Numbered from the stretch's first letter, positions 24,044 through 33,564 are shown. The stretch: 64,000 nucleotides of DNA from JBQTII01 sp052387905 (GCA_052387905.1 JBQTIR010000016.1:1-64000), one strand, 5' to 3'. Notes: generated by a model from the letters alone, not told the origin. A program made the numbers and translations.

Positions 24044-25441
24044 TCAGATGCGATGCAGACCGCGCAGCGGGACTGCCGGCGCCGGCGCCGTCGCAGCGGC
24101 CCAGGCAGCAGCCAACGTCGAGCATTCCAGCGCGATCATCCCCGCCGGTGCCGAGCCCGCGCTGCCCGGCGGCACGACCGCCCGCCGGAATCCGAGCCGG
24201 TGTGCCTCGGCCAACCGGCGTCCGATGCCCCCGACCGGGCGGATCTCCCCGGCCAGACCGACCTCACCGATCGCGACCAGGTCGGCGGGCAGGACCTCGT
24301 CGGTGCTGGCGCTGGCCACCGCCAAGCAGACCGCGAGATCCGAGGCCGGGTCAGTCAGGCGCACCCCGCCGACGGTGGCGGTGTAGACGTCGCGGCCGTG
24401 CAGTCGGATCCCGGCCCGGCGCTCCAGCACCGCCAGTGACAGGGCGACGCGGGAGGAGTCCAGCCCGGAGGTCGTGCGACGCGGCGACGGCAAATCCGAC
24501 AGACCGACCAGGGCCTGGACCTCGACCACGAGTGGCCGGCGGCCCTCGACGGTGACGCTGACGCATTGGCCGGAGACGCTGACCGGCGCGCGGGACAGGA
24601 ACAGCCCACTCGGGTCGGGGAGTTCGACGATGCCGTCGTCGGTGAGGTCGAAGCAGCCGACCTCATCCGCCGGCCCGTACCGGTTCTTCACCCCCCGGAC
24701 CATCCGCAGCCGCCCGGCGCGGTCACCCTCGAAATGCAGGACGACGTCGACCAGGTGTTCCAGGGCCCGTGGCCCGGCGATCGAGCCGTCCTTGGTGACG
24801 TGACCGACCAGCACCGTCGTCATGGCGTTCTCCTTCGCCAGCCGGGTCAGCCCGGCGGCGACCTCGCGCACCTGGGTCACCCCGCCGGCGGCGCCGTCGG
24901 CCTCAGCAGTAGAGATCGTCTGCACGGAGTCCACGATCAGCAGCGTCGGCGCCACTGTGGCGACATGCTCCGCGATTGCGCCGAGGTCGCTCTCGGCCGC
25001 CAGGTACAGAGTCGGCTCGAGCGCGCCGACGCGGTCCGCGCGCAGGCGCACCTGGGCCGCGGACTCCTCGCCGGTGATGTAGAGGACCCGGGCGCCGGTG
25101 CGGGCCAGTTGGGCCGCGACCTCCAGCAGGAGCGTCGACTTGCCGACCCCGGGCTCACCGGCGAGCAGGACGACGGCGCCCGCGACCAGGCCGCCGCCGA
25201 GCACCCGGTCCAGTTCGCCGACGCCGCTCGGCGTCGATTTCGCGTCGGCCGCGGAGACCTCGGAGATCGGGGCGACCGCACCGCGGGTCACCACGCGTCC
25301 CCCGGTGCGGCGTACCACGGCCGCCGAGACCGCGACCTCACTCATGGATGACCAGGCGTGGCACTCCCCGCACCGGCCCACCCATTTCGCGGACTGCCAC
25401 CCGCACTCGCCACAGCGGAACGTCGAGACTGATTTTGCCAT
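24044..25441 (-). CDS. radA: DNA repair protein RadA/Sms
   Basis: 465 residues. A RecA-like branch-migration ATPase in recombination. The N-terminal zinc finger uses Cys10, Cys13, Cys24 and Cys27; Walker A is GEPGVGKST (95-103); the RadA-specific motif is KNRYG (252-256, usual form KNRFG); the C-terminal half is the Lon-like domain (DVYTATVGGVRLTDPASDLAVC). Length is normal. It is upstream of and co-oriented with disA. Confidence 0.97.
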   Translation of the reverse strand: MAKSVSTFRCGECGWQSAKWVGRCGECHAWSSMSEVAVSAAVVRRTGGRVVTRGAVAPISEVSAADAKSTPSGVGELDRVLGGGLVAGAVVLLAGEPGVGKSTLLLEVAAQLARTGARVLYITGEESAAQVRLRADRVGALEPTLYLAAESDLGAIAEHVATVAPTLLIVDSVQTISTAEADGAAGGVTQVREVAAGLTRLAKENAMTTVLVGHVTKDGSIAGPRALEHLVDVVLHFEGDRAGRLRMVRGVKNRYGPADEVGCFDLTDDGIVELPDPSGLFLSRAPVSVSGQCVSVTVEGRRPLVVEVQALVGLSDLPSPRRTTSGLDSSRVALSLAVLERRAGIRLHGRDVYTATVGGVRLTDPASDLAVCLAVASASTDEVLPADLVAIGEVGLAGEIRPVGGIGRRLAEAHRLGFRRAVVPPGSAGSAPAGMIALECSTLAAAWAAATAPAPAVPLRGLHRI

Positions 25442-25590
25442 GTTCGAACACTAGTTCGCATCGCTGACAGTTCCCGGTTCCCACGCTCATTCATGAGCGG
25501 GCGAGGCAGAAATCGGCGCGAGAAGCGATTGCCGGGGCCTGGAATTGCACCGCCCGCTCACGAGGAACAGGCGTCCGCAAGGATGCCCGC

Positions 25591-26436
25591 GTGGAGCTGC
25601 TGCATTCGGGCAAGGTGCGTGACGTCTACCTCGACCGCCGTGATGGCGTCGAGGAGCTGATCCTCGTTGCCTCGGACCGGGTCTCGGTCTACGACGTCGT
25701 GCTGGCGACGCCGGTCCCGGACAAGGGCGCGATCCTCACCCAGCTCTCGCTGTGGTGGTTCGAGCAGCTGGCCGGGATCGTGCCCGATCACGTCATCTCC
25801 GCCACCGACGTGCCCGCCGAGTTCGCAGGCCGCGCCTTGCGGTGCCGCAAGCTCGCGATGGTCGCGGTCGAGTGCGTGGCCCGCGGCTACCTCGCCGGGT
25901 CGGGGACCGCGCAGTACCACACCACCGGCGCCGTCAGCGGTGTCCCGTTGCCCCCGGGCCTGGTCGAGGGCTCGCGGCTGCCCGCGCCGATCTTCACCCC
26001 GACGACCAAGGCGCCGGTCGGCGAACACGACGAGCCGATGTCCCACACCGAGGTCGTGGCTGCAGTCGGGCCCGAGTTGGCAGCCCGCCTGGCGGAAGTG
26101 ACCCTCGAGGTCTATGCCCGCGGCTCGGCGCTGGCCGCCGACCGGGGCATCATCATCGCGGATACCAAGATCGAGCTCGGCATGGATGCGGACGGGGTGT
26201 TGACCCTGGGCGACGAGCTGCTGACCCCGGACTCCTCGCGGTTCTGGCCCGCGGACTCCTGGTCGCCGGGCCGCTCCCAAGTGAGCCTGGACAAGCAACC
26301 CGTCCGCGACTGGGCTGCCGGCTCGGGCTGGGACAAAAAGCCGCCGGCGCCCGAGGTTCCCGCGCAGATCATCGAGTCCACCCGCGCCCGCTACATCGAG
26401 GTCTACGAACGCCTCACCGGGCAGCAGTGGGGCTGA
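25591..26436 (+). CDS. purC: phosphoribosylaminoimidazole-succinocarboxamide synthase PurC
   Basis: 281 residues, GTG start. Makes SAICAR from CAIR, aspartate and ATP in purine synthesis. Motifs: HSGKVRDVYL (5-14), ASDRVSVYDVVL, VECVARGYLAGSG, FTPTTKAP, IIIADTKIELG and DELLTPDSSRFWP. Length is normal for the single-domain enzyme. The 3' end overlaps the next gene by 10 nt. A GCTCATTCATGAGC palindrome sits about 95 nt upstream. Confidence 0.96.
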   Translation: MELLHSGKVRDVYLDRRDGVEELILVASDRVSVYDVVLATPVPDKGAILTQLSLWWFEQLAGIVPDHVISATDVPAEFAGRALRCRKLAMVAVECVARGYLAGSGTAQYHTTGAVSGVPLPPGLVEGSRLPAPIFTPTTKAPVGEHDEPMSHTEVVAAVGPELAARLAEVTLEVYARGSALAADRGIIIADTKIELGMDADGVLTLGDELLTPDSSRFWPADSWSPGRSQVSLDKQPVRDWAAGSGWDKKPPAPEVPAQIIESTRARYIEVYERLTGQQWG

Positions 26437-27182
26437 GCCCGGGCGCCATCCCCTCACCGAACATCTGGGAGAACCCCGAGATCTACGAGGTGGAGAACCG
26501 CGCCGTCGACCCCGACCGGGTGATCGAGGACGCGATCGCGGAACTCGCCCTGATCCCGGGGGTGTTCAGCGAGTCCTGGGGCCACGTGCTCGACGTCGGG
26601 TGCGGCACCGGATTCCACCTTCCCTGGTTGGCCGAGAACGCCGCCACCGTGATCGGGGTCGAACCGCATCCGGCGCTGCTCGCGGCAGCGTCCGAACGGG
26701 TGAAACTGCTGCCGAATGTGATGGTGCGTCAAGGAACGGCGCAGGCGCTGCCGGTCCCGGACCGCAGTATCGATCTCGCGCACGCTCGCTGGTCGTATTT
26801 CTTCGGCCCCGGGTGCGAACCCGGTCTCGCCGAACTGGCCCGGGTCCTGCGTCCGGGTGGCCTGGCCGTGATCGCCGACCACGATGCCACCCGGTCGCAG
26901 GTCGGGACGTGGTTCGCCGCCGGGCTGCGCGCCGACAAGCTCCCCTACGACCCACGCGTGGTGGCCGAGTTCTGGGCGCGCGCCGGCTTCGCCTGCCGTC
27001 GCCTGGACATCCGCTGGCGGTTCGCCACCATCGACGACCTGGCGGCCGTGCTGGGCATCGAGTTCCCGGCCTCCGTCGTCCGCAGCGCGCTCGCCGAGGT
27101 CCGGGCCGCCCGCACCTGGGCGGCGCCCGAGGACCCGTGGGAGGTCAGTGCCGCGGTCAACCTCTGGCACCGCACGTACTGA
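26427..27182 (+). CDS. class I SAM-dependent methyltransferase
   Basis: 251 residues from the GTG at 26427, which overlaps the purC stop. The SAM-binding motif I is VLDVGCGTGFHLPWL, with VIGVEPHP (motif II acidic equivalent), LPVPDRSIDLAHARWSY and LRPGGLAVIADHD (motif post I/III). This is the UbiE/ArsM-like Methyltransf_11 layout. The substrate cannot be told. Longer in-frame extensions run through purC out of phase and are not real. It ends convergently with the Cys-rich protein gene, with a 94-bp MITE-like element between. Confidence 0.8.
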   Translation: MGLSPGAIPSPNIWENPEIYEVENRAVDPDRVIEDAIAELALIPGVFSESWGHVLDVGCGTGFHLPWLAENAATVIGVEPHPALLAAASERVKLLPNVMVRQGTAQALPVPDRSIDLAHARWSYFFGPGCEPGLAELARVLRPGGLAVIADHDATRSQVGTWFAAGLRADKLPYDPRVVAEFWARAGFACRRLDIRWRFATIDDLAAVLGIEFPASVVRSALAEVRAARTWAAPEDPWEVSAAVNLWHRTY

Positions 27183-27195
27183 GCCCGAGCCTTGG

Positions 27196-27289
27196 GCTCA
27201 TTACTGAGCGCAGGCCCTCTGTGATGCGCTCCGGGTGCGAATCGGGCGCGATCTGGCGCCCGAATCTGACCCGCTGCTCAGTAATGAGC
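27196..27289. repeat. 94-bp MITE-like element, family B copy 1
   Basis: Perfect 14-bp terminal inverted repeats GCTCATTACTGAGC and GCTCAGTAATGAGC, with an inner stem GATTCGGGCGC-type (GAATCGGGCGCG and GGCGCCCGAATC). A second copy of identical length lies at 42531-42624. It sits between convergent genes. Confidence 0.8.
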
Positions 27290-27314
27290 GCAGAATCCCG
27301 GGTTCCGGACCTGC

Positions 27315-28079
27315 TCAGTTCTTGTTGCGCTTCTTGCGGGGGACACCGGCCGGGTGGGGCAGCAGCGGGCGACGTTCGGCCTCCCGCTCAAGGCACAGCT
27401 GTGCCAGCACCGCGTAGGCCTTTGCACCCATCAGTTCGCTCAATTCGGGGGCGTAGGACTGCCAGACCGCCTCCTTGGCCTGGTGCGCCTCGGTGGCCCC
27501 GGAACACCACCAATTCAGCTCGTGCCCGCCGGGACCCCAGGCCCGCCGGTTGAACTCACTGATCGAGATCTCCAGGTAGCGGGTCTCGTCCGGCCGGTCC
27601 ACCCAGCGGTAGTCGCGGCGCACCGGAACCTGCCAGCACACCAGCGGCTTGGTCTCCAGCGGGTGGCGGCCGGTGCGCAGTGCCATGCCGTGCAGCGCGC
27701 AGCCCTGGCCACCGGCAAACCCGGGCCGGTTCAGGAACACGCACGCTCCGTCGATGACCCGGGTCTTGCGGACACCGTCGTCGTCGGAGGTGAAGACGCC
27801 CTTGCGCTTGCCGACGGCGCGCAGCTGCCAGTCCGCCGCGGTGAGTTCTTTCGCGAACTTGCGCACGCGCTTCTCGTCATCCGCATCGGCGAAATGTGCC
27901 CCCAGGCTGCAGCACCCGTCATCGGGGCGACCCTCCACGATGCCCTTGCAGCCGTTGGCGAAGATGCACCCCCAACTGGAGGTCAGCCAGGTGAGGTCGA
28001 CGCGGAACACCTGGTCCGCGTCGTCGGGGTCGACGAACTCAGCCCAGGCACGAGGGAAATCGAGATCTACTTCCGGCAC
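27315..28079 (-). CDS. Cys-rich protein, possible metal-binding (YkgJ/DUF3109-like)
   Basis: 254 residues. A conserved spread of cysteines (GCIFANGCKGI, GCCSLGAHF, ACVFLNRP, GCALHG, PLVCWQVP) resembles the Cys-cluster families UPF0153/DUF3109, which are thought to bind Zn or Fe-S. I could not assign it firmly. The C-terminus is highly basic (PRKKRNKN). There is no signal peptide, so it is cytoplasmic. It is divergent from the ppx-like gene with 53 nt between starts. Confidence 0.65.
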   Translation of the reverse strand: MPEVDLDFPRAWAEFVDPDDADQVFRVDLTWLTSSWGCIFANGCKGIVEGRPDDGCCSLGAHFADADDEKRVRKFAKELTAADWQLRAVGKRKGVFTSDDDGVRKTRVIDGACVFLNRPGFAGGQGCALHGMALRTGRHPLETKPLVCWQVPVRRDYRWVDRPDETRYLEISISEFNRRAWGPGGHELNWWCSGATEAHQAKEAVWQSYAPELSELMGAKAYAVLAQLCLEREAERRPLLPHPAGVPRKKRNKN

Positions 28080-28132
28080 GCGCGCAGCCTAGGACGCCGA
28101 CGTTAACGAATGGTGCGCGATAGCGTCGCGAC

Positions 28133-29110
28133 ATGCGGTTGGGGGTGCTCGATGTCGGTTCCAACACTGCGCACCTGTTGGTGATGGACGCTCACCCGGG
28201 TGCGCGGCCGTGGGCTGCCAACTCGCACAAGGCTGACATCCGCCTCATCGACCACCTCGACGCTGACGGCGCGATCGCGACGACGGGGGTGCAACTGCTG
28301 ATCGCCGCGGTCCGGGACTCCGTCGCGCTGGCCACCGAGGCCGGGGTCGAGCAGGTGATGGCCTTCGCCACCTCGGCCATCCGCGAGGCGGCGAACGGCG
28401 AGGCGGTACTGGCCGAGGTTCTGGACCGGACCGGGGTCGAACTGGCCGTGCTCTCCGGTGAGGACGAGGCGCGCCTGACCTTTCTCGCGGTCCGGCGCTG
28501 GTTCGGCTGGTCGGCCGGACGCCTGATGGTTTTCGACATCGGCGGCGGATCGCTGGAGCTGGCGACCGGCATCGACTCCGACCCCGACGTCGTGGTGTCC
28601 CTGCCGCTCGGCGCCGGCCGGCTCACCCACGAGGCCTTCACCACCGACCCGCCTACTACTGCGGAGCTCGTGGCGTTGCGCCGGCACGTGCGGGCGGAGA
28701 TCGCCCAGAACGCCTGTGGACCGATGACCCGCTTCGGAGCCCCCGACCGCGCGGTCGCGACCTCCAAGACGTTCAAGCAACTCGCCCGTCTTGCCGGTGC
28801 CGCGTCCTCCTCCGACGGGATGTACGTGCGGCGGACACTGGACCGCACGGATGTGTCCTACTGGATCAACGTCATGGCGACGATGAGCTCGGCGCAGCGC
28901 GCCGAACTGCCCGGCGTGTCGGTCGGGAGGGCCGGTCAGCTCCTGGCCGGCGCCGTGGTCGCCGAGGCGGCGATGGACCTGTTCGCCGTTGACCGGCTCG
29001 AAATCTGCCCCTGGGCGCTGCGTGAAGGTTTGATCCTGCGATGGTTCGATCACCTGGTGGATTCCGCAGTCGGAGTCACCAGCGCAACCCCTCTGCAAAT
29101 GGAGTATTGA
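28133..29110 (+). CDS. Ppx/GppA family exopolyphosphatase
   Basis: 325 residues. Sugar-kinase-fold phosphatase acting on polyphosphate or pppGpp. N-terminal DVGSNTAHLLV (7-17), AFATSAIREAANG, SGEDEARLTF, FDIGGGSLEL (near 143-152) and SLPLGAGRLT are family signatures. The short form without the C-terminal HD domain corresponds to mycobacterial Ppx1/Rv0496-type proteins. Position upstream of the sugar isomerase-like and proC genes matches that synteny. secDF starts 1 nt after its stop, so the two are translated from one mRNA. Confidence 0.92.
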   Translation: MRLGVLDVGSNTAHLLVMDAHPGARPWAANSHKADIRLIDHLDADGAIATTGVQLLIAAVRDSVALATEAGVEQVMAFATSAIREAANGEAVLAEVLDRTGVELAVLSGEDEARLTFLAVRRWFGWSAGRLMVFDIGGGSLELATGIDSDPDVVVSLPLGAGRLTHEAFTTDPPTTAELVALRRHVRAEIAQNACGPMTRFGAPDRAVATSKTFKQLARLAGAASSSDGMYVRRTLDRTDVSYWINVMATMSSAQRAELPGVSVGRAGQLLAGAVVAEAAMDLFAVDRLEICPWALREGLILRWFDHLVDSAVGVTSATPLQMEY

Positions 29111-29111
29111 G

Positions 29112-31454
29112 ATGGCCCGCCCCACCAGCACCTCCTCACGAGCACCGCTGATCCGGGGGTTGCTCTCGCTGCTGATCGTGGTCGGCGCCGGCTACGCGAC
29201 GCTCACCAAGGACGCCAAGCTCGGATTGGACCTCAAGGGCGGCACGCAGGTCGTCCTGGAGACCAAGGATTCCGATCTGGTCAAGGCGAACCGGGAGTCG
29301 ACCGATAAGGCCCTGGAGGTGCTGCGCAAGCGCGTGGACTCCCTGGGTGTTGCCGAGCCGAGCATCTCCCGCTCCGGGGAGAAGCGGATCATCGTCGAAC
29401 TGCCGGGCCTGCAGGAGCCCAAGGAAGCGGCGGAGGTGCTGGGCAAGACCGCCCAGCTGACCTTCCACGCGGTCCTCGGTGAGGGCCCGCAGGTGGGGCC
29501 GGTCGCGCCGACCCCCAGCACGAGCGAGCTCACCCTGCCCGACGAGGACGGCTTGTCCCAGCTGCGCCTCGCGCCCCCGACGCTGTCCGGCGCCGGGGTC
29601 GGCGGGGCCGATCCGAACTTCGATCTCACCCAGGGCGGTTGGTTCGTCACCATCGACTTCAAGGGTGAGGGCTCCGGTGCGTGGGCGGACCTCACCGCGA
29701 AGGCCGCCTGCGCCCCGGACGGGGATCCGACGCGTCGCGTCGCGATCGTGCTCGACGGCGAGGTGATCTCCTCGCCCCAGGTGTCCAACCAGGTCGCGTG
29801 CGACGTCGGCATCGTCGGTGGCAGCACCCAGATCAACGGCAACTTCGACGAGGCGAGCGCGAAGAACCTCGCCGTGCTGGTCGACGGCGGCTCGTTGCCG
29901 GTGCCGGTCGAGATCATCGAACAGCGCACCGTCGGCCCGACGCTCGGTCAGGCAGCGATCGATGCCAGCCGCAACGCCGCCATCATCGGCATCATCCTCA
30001 CCGGCCTGTTCATCATCTTCGTCTACCGCCTCGTCGGCGGTCTCGCGACGATCGCGCTCGCCTGTTACTCCCTGATCTCCTACGCGGCGCTGGTGACCTT
30101 GGGCGCGACACTGACCCTGCCGGGCCTGGCCGGGTTCGTGCTGGCCATCGGCATCGCGATCGACGCCAACGTCCTGGTCTTCGAACGCGCCCGCGAGGAA
30201 TATCTCGAGGGCAAGTTGCCCGGGACGAAGAAGAACCTGCGCGGGTCCCTGGAGATGGGCTACCGCAAGGCGTGGACCGCGATCATCGACTCGAACGTCA
30301 CCACGTTGCTGGCCGCCGGGCTGTTGTTCTATTTCGCATCCGGTCCGGTCAAGGGCTTCGGCGTCACGCTGACCATCGGTGTGCTGGCCTCGATGGTCTC
30401 GGCGCTGCTCATCACCCGCAGCCTCACCGACTTCGCGATGCGCGGAGACCGGCTGCGCAAGCGCCCGGCGCCCTCCGGTGTCGCCACCACGGGCCGCGTG
30501 CGGACGTGGCTGGCCGAACACAACCCCGACATCATGCGCCGGCGCCTTACCTGGCTGATGATCTCGGGCCTGCTGCTCATCGTCGCCGTCGCCGGCATCA
30601 CGTTGCGCGGGCTCAACCTCGGCGTCGAGTTCACCGGTGGTCGGCTGATCGAGTACTCCACCAGCGTTCCGCTGGACCCGGACACTGCCCGGGAGAAGGT
30701 CTCCGGGGTCGGCTTCCCACGCGCGATCGTGCAGTCCTCCGGCGAGGACGACATCACGGTGCGGGCCTCCGACGTCTCCAACCAGGACGAGCTCGACATT
30801 CGCGCCGCCCTCGGCGAGGTCGGCGGCGAGGTCACCAAGCTGCGTGACGAGCTGATCGGCCCGAGCCTGGGCAAGGAGTTGCGGGACAAGGCGATCATCG
30901 CTTTGATCATCGCCCTGATCGCGCAGATGATCTATCTCGCGATCCGGTTCCGCTGGACCTTCGGTGCCGCCGCGGCGCTGGCGATGTTCCACGACGTGAT
31001 CCTGGTGACGGGCGCCTTCGCCTGGATGGGCAGACCGATCGACGGGGTGTTCCTTGCCGCCGTGCTGACCATCGTCGGCCTGAGCATCAACGACACCGTG
31101 GTGGTCTTCGACCGGGTCCGCGAACGCTGGGCCGAGCGGCCCGAGGACCCCTTCGACGCGGTCTGCAACACCGCGGTGCTGCAGACGATCCCGCGCACGG
31201 TCAACACCGGGCTCGGCGCGATGTTCATCCTGGCCGCCCTCGCGATTCTTGGCGGGGACTCCCTCGTCGACTTCGCCATCGCGTTGCTGCTCGGGTTGAT
31301 CGTCGGTACGGCGTCCTCGACCTTCACTGCGACGCCGCTCGCGATCGTGCTGCATTCCCGCTCGCATGCCGAGCCGCCGAAACCGCGGGAGATCGCGGCG
31401 CCGGGCGCGCAACGCAAGGAGCGGGACCCGCGCGACTCCGGCGCGGTCGTCTGA
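29112..31454 (+). CDS. secDF: fused protein-export subunit SecDF
   Basis: 780 residues. Uses the proton-motive force to pull preproteins through SecYEG. The SecD half (about 1-440) has TM1, the large extracytoplasmic P1 domain with LGLDLKGGTQVVLE, and five TMs including GIAIDANVLVFERAREE. The SecF half (about 455-780) repeats the plan with LGVEFTGGRLIE and GLSINDTVVVFDRVRE. The DxxxT/R-type proton-relay residues lie in those TM4 motifs. Actinobacteria usually keep separate secD and secF next to ruvABC; this fused gene next to ppx is probably an additional paralogue like the streptomycete SecDF fusion. ATG start 1 nt after the ppx stop. Confidence 0.92.
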   Translation: MARPTSTSSRAPLIRGLLSLLIVVGAGYATLTKDAKLGLDLKGGTQVVLETKDSDLVKANRESTDKALEVLRKRVDSLGVAEPSISRSGEKRIIVELPGLQEPKEAAEVLGKTAQLTFHAVLGEGPQVGPVAPTPSTSELTLPDEDGLSQLRLAPPTLSGAGVGGADPNFDLTQGGWFVTIDFKGEGSGAWADLTAKAACAPDGDPTRRVAIVLDGEVISSPQVSNQVACDVGIVGGSTQINGNFDEASAKNLAVLVDGGSLPVPVEIIEQRTVGPTLGQAAIDASRNAAIIGIILTGLFIIFVYRLVGGLATIALACYSLISYAALVTLGATLTLPGLAGFVLAIGIAIDANVLVFERAREEYLEGKLPGTKKNLRGSLEMGYRKAWTAIIDSNVTTLLAAGLLFYFASGPVKGFGVTLTIGVLASMVSALLITRSLTDFAMRGDRLRKRPAPSGVATTGRVRTWLAEHNPDIMRRRLTWLMISGLLLIVAVAGITLRGLNLGVEFTGGRLIEYSTSVPLDPDTAREKVSGVGFPRAIVQSSGEDDITVRASDVSNQDELDIRAALGEVGGEVTKLRDELIGPSLGKELRDKAIIALIIALIAQMIYLAIRFRWTFGAAAALAMFHDVILVTGAFAWMGRPIDGVFLAAVLTIVGLSINDTVVVFDRVRERWAERPEDPFDAVCNTAVLQTIPRTVNTGLGAMFILAALAILGGDSLVDFAIALLLGLIVGTASSTFTATPLAIVLHSRSHAEPPKPREIAAPGAQRKERDPRDSGAVV

Positions 31455-31533
31455 CGGCGGCCGTCGTACCTCAGCGCGATCACGCGGCGTAACGACTGCG
31501 ACGAATGGGGTTGCACGTCCTAATCTGGGCTGC

Positions 31534-32412
31534 GTGAGCACCGACGATCGGGTGGACGAGGCTCGCATCGGCGAGCCTGCGGTGCTGCAGGTGCCGGATG
31601 CCACGATCGCGCTGTCGACCTCGTCGACCTATCCCGAGTCCACCGGCACCGCGTTCGAGATCGCGGTGGACCTCGGCTTCGACGGTGTCGAGGTCATGGT
31701 GGGAGTGGACCCGGTCAGTCAGGACGCCACCGCGCTGCGGCACCTGTCGGACTACCACCAGATGCCGATCGTCGCCATCCACGCGCCGTGCCTGCTGGTC
31801 ACCCAGCGGGTCTGGGGCACCGATCCCTGGGTCAAGCTCGACCGCGCGCGCGAGGTGGCCGAAGAGCTCGGGGCCTCCGTCGTCGTCGTGCACCCGCCTT
31901 TTCGCTGGCAGCGGGACTACGCGCAGGCGTTCGAGCTCGGGCTGGCCCAATTGGCTGAGGAGACCGACGTCGCCTTCGCGGTGGAGAACATGTACCCGTG
32001 GAGGGCCCGCGGCCGTGAGGTCCAGGCGTACGCCCCGGACTGGGACATCGTCGACCGGGACTACCCCTCGGTCACCCTGGACCTTTCCCACACCTCGGTC
32101 TCCGGCAGCGACCCACTGGCCATGGTGGCTGAGCTCGGTGACCGGTTGCGCCATCTGCACCTGGCAGACGGTTCGGGGAGCAACAAGGACGAGCACCTGG
32201 TTCCCGGGCGCGGCACCCAACCGTGCGCGGAGGTGCTGGAGGCCCTGGCCCGACGCGGTTTCGCCGGCTCGATCGTGCTCGAGGTCAACACCCGCCGCTG
32301 CGCGAACCGGCGCGAGCGCGAGGCGGACCTGCTGGAGGCGTTGGCCTTTACCCGATTGCACTTAGCGGCCAGCATCGCCGCGCCGGTCGAGATGCCGAAG
32401 CGGCGTCAGTAG
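31534..32412 (+). CDS. sugar phosphate isomerase/epimerase-like TIM-barrel protein
   Basis: 292 residues from the GTG at 31534. AP endonuclease 2/xylose isomerase-like TIM barrel: ALSTSSTYPESTGTAFEIAVD, LGFDGVEVMV, IHAPCLL, VVVVHPPFRWQ, AVENMYPW, VTLDLSHTSVSG, RLRHLHLADGSG, VLEVNTR. The metal-ligand type Glu, Asp, His and Glu residues are present. Orthologous by position to mycobacterial Rv0498. Substrate unknown. It overlaps the convergent hydrolase gene by 7 nt. Confidence 0.85.
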   Translation: MSTDDRVDEARIGEPAVLQVPDATIALSTSSTYPESTGTAFEIAVDLGFDGVEVMVGVDPVSQDATALRHLSDYHQMPIVAIHAPCLLVTQRVWGTDPWVKLDRAREVAEELGASVVVVHPPFRWQRDYAQAFELGLAQLAEETDVAFAVENMYPWRARGREVQAYAPDWDIVDRDYPSVTLDLSHTSVSGSDPLAMVAELGDRLRHLHLADGSGSNKDEHLVPGRGTQPCAEVLEALARRGFAGSIVLEVNTRRCANRREREADLLEALAFTRLHLAASIAAPVEMPKRRQ

Positions 32413-33410
32413 AACGAGCCTTCGGGGAAGTAGGGCGCTGCCCACCCGAGGTAGCGCGCACCCCAGATCCGCTCGATCTCGCTGGCGTGCACCACCGAGA
32501 TGGCCCCGGCGCGGTAGATGTCGTTGGTGGCGACGTAGCCGTCGCCCAGCGCGAGGGCCACATGGCCCGAACGCTGGCCGGTGTCCCAGAACAGCAGCGC
32601 ACCAACGGGCGCGTTGCGGTCGCGTGGGTGTCGCATACTCAGCGGGATCTGCGTGGTCCAGTGATCGATCGCGTGCGGGGTTCCGGAGTACCCCCAGCCG
32701 TAGGAACGGGCGACGAATCGCAGACAGAGCATGTACCAGTTGTCGCTGCTGCCGCGGGCCGCGCGCGCCCAACTCGCGGCCGCCGCCGGGGTCCGCGGGT
32801 TTGCGGGGTACCTGCCCAGCGCGACGGCGGAGCCGTCGCCGAAGTACCTCGACGGCGGCGGCACGAACCGTGCCGCCAGGGCCTTGACCCGGGCGACGTG
32901 CGAGGCAGTCAGCGGGAGACGCTCCAGACTTCCGAGCGCGGCGATGCGGGTCCAGCCGATGTGGTAGGCCGCGATCGCCAGCGAGAGCCGGTCTCCGGCG
33001 ACCGTCGAACTCACCGCCCGCCGGTAGAGATGGCACATCAGGCGGGCCGCGGTATGGATCGCGTCGTAGGGGTCCAGGGCGTCGATGTCGCCGTCGTGGT
33101 TGGCGTCCATGCCCCAGGCCGCCCAGGTCCCGGGCGTCAACTGGGCCAGGCCCGTCGCGCCGTTCTCGGCGACCCGGCCAGCGTCGAAACCGCTCTCGAC
33201 CCCGAGCATCCCGGACAGCAGCCCGGGAGGCAGATGGGAGCAGGTCGAGCGAGCCTCGACGAAGATCGGCTTCAGGGCCTCCGGGACCGCGCTGGGCAGC
33301 GCGGGGGCGCCTTCGTGGTCGGCGCTCGCGGTCGGGGTGGCGATCAGCGGCAAGGCCACACCGACGGCGAGCGCGGCCACCGCCGCGCGCCGAGATCGCC
33401 GCTCGAGCAT
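32406..33410 (-). CDS. secreted lytic transglycosylase / NlpC-P60-type cell-wall hydrolase
   Basis: 334 residues with a signal peptide (MLERRSRRAAVAALAVG...TASA). Residues about 45-150 are an SLT-type lysozyme fold: GVESGFDAG with the catalytic-type Glu, ATGLAQLTPGTWAAWG, and an EF-hand-like loop DANHDGDIDALD. Residues about 215-334 resemble NlpC/P60: Cys in YMLCLRFVARSYGW and His in SGHVALALGDG. Both activities would cut peptidoglycan, one in the glycan strand and one in the stem peptide. It is divergent from the proline dehydrogenase gene with 154 nt between. Confidence 0.85.
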   Translation of the reverse strand: MLERRSRRAAVAALAVGVALPLIATPTASADHEGAPALPSAVPEALKPIFVEARSTCSHLPPGLLSGMLGVESGFDAGRVAENGATGLAQLTPGTWAAWGMDANHDGDIDALDPYDAIHTAARLMCHLYRRAVSSTVAGDRLSLAIAAYHIGWTRIAALGSLERLPLTASHVARVKALAARFVPPPSRYFGDGSAVALGRYPANPRTPAAAASWARAARGSSDNWYMLCLRFVARSYGWGYSGTPHAIDHWTTQIPLSMRHPRDRNAPVGALLFWDTGQRSGHVALALGDGYVATNDIYRAGAISVVHASEIERIWGARYLGWAAPYFPEGSFY

Positions 33411-33564
33411 CGGTTCCTGCTCCCCTTCCGGTCACTGCGCCCGTCCAGGGGCGAGCAAACATGAAGGTTTGCGCATCTTCCAGTCGAATGGGACAAATTA
33501 GACGAAACGACGCCCGATTCAGCGGCCGGGTAAACCCACCCAACGGACCTGCGGACGCGGCACC

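Noticed and set aside
22247..24439. 730-codon + strand frame across disA
   Set aside because: It runs through the repeat pair and antisense to disA; the disA motifs on the - strand are clear.
29136..31604. 822-codon open frame antisense to secDF
   Set aside because: Same effect. The protein is Arg/Gly/Gln/His-rich without domains, while the + strand encodes SecDF.
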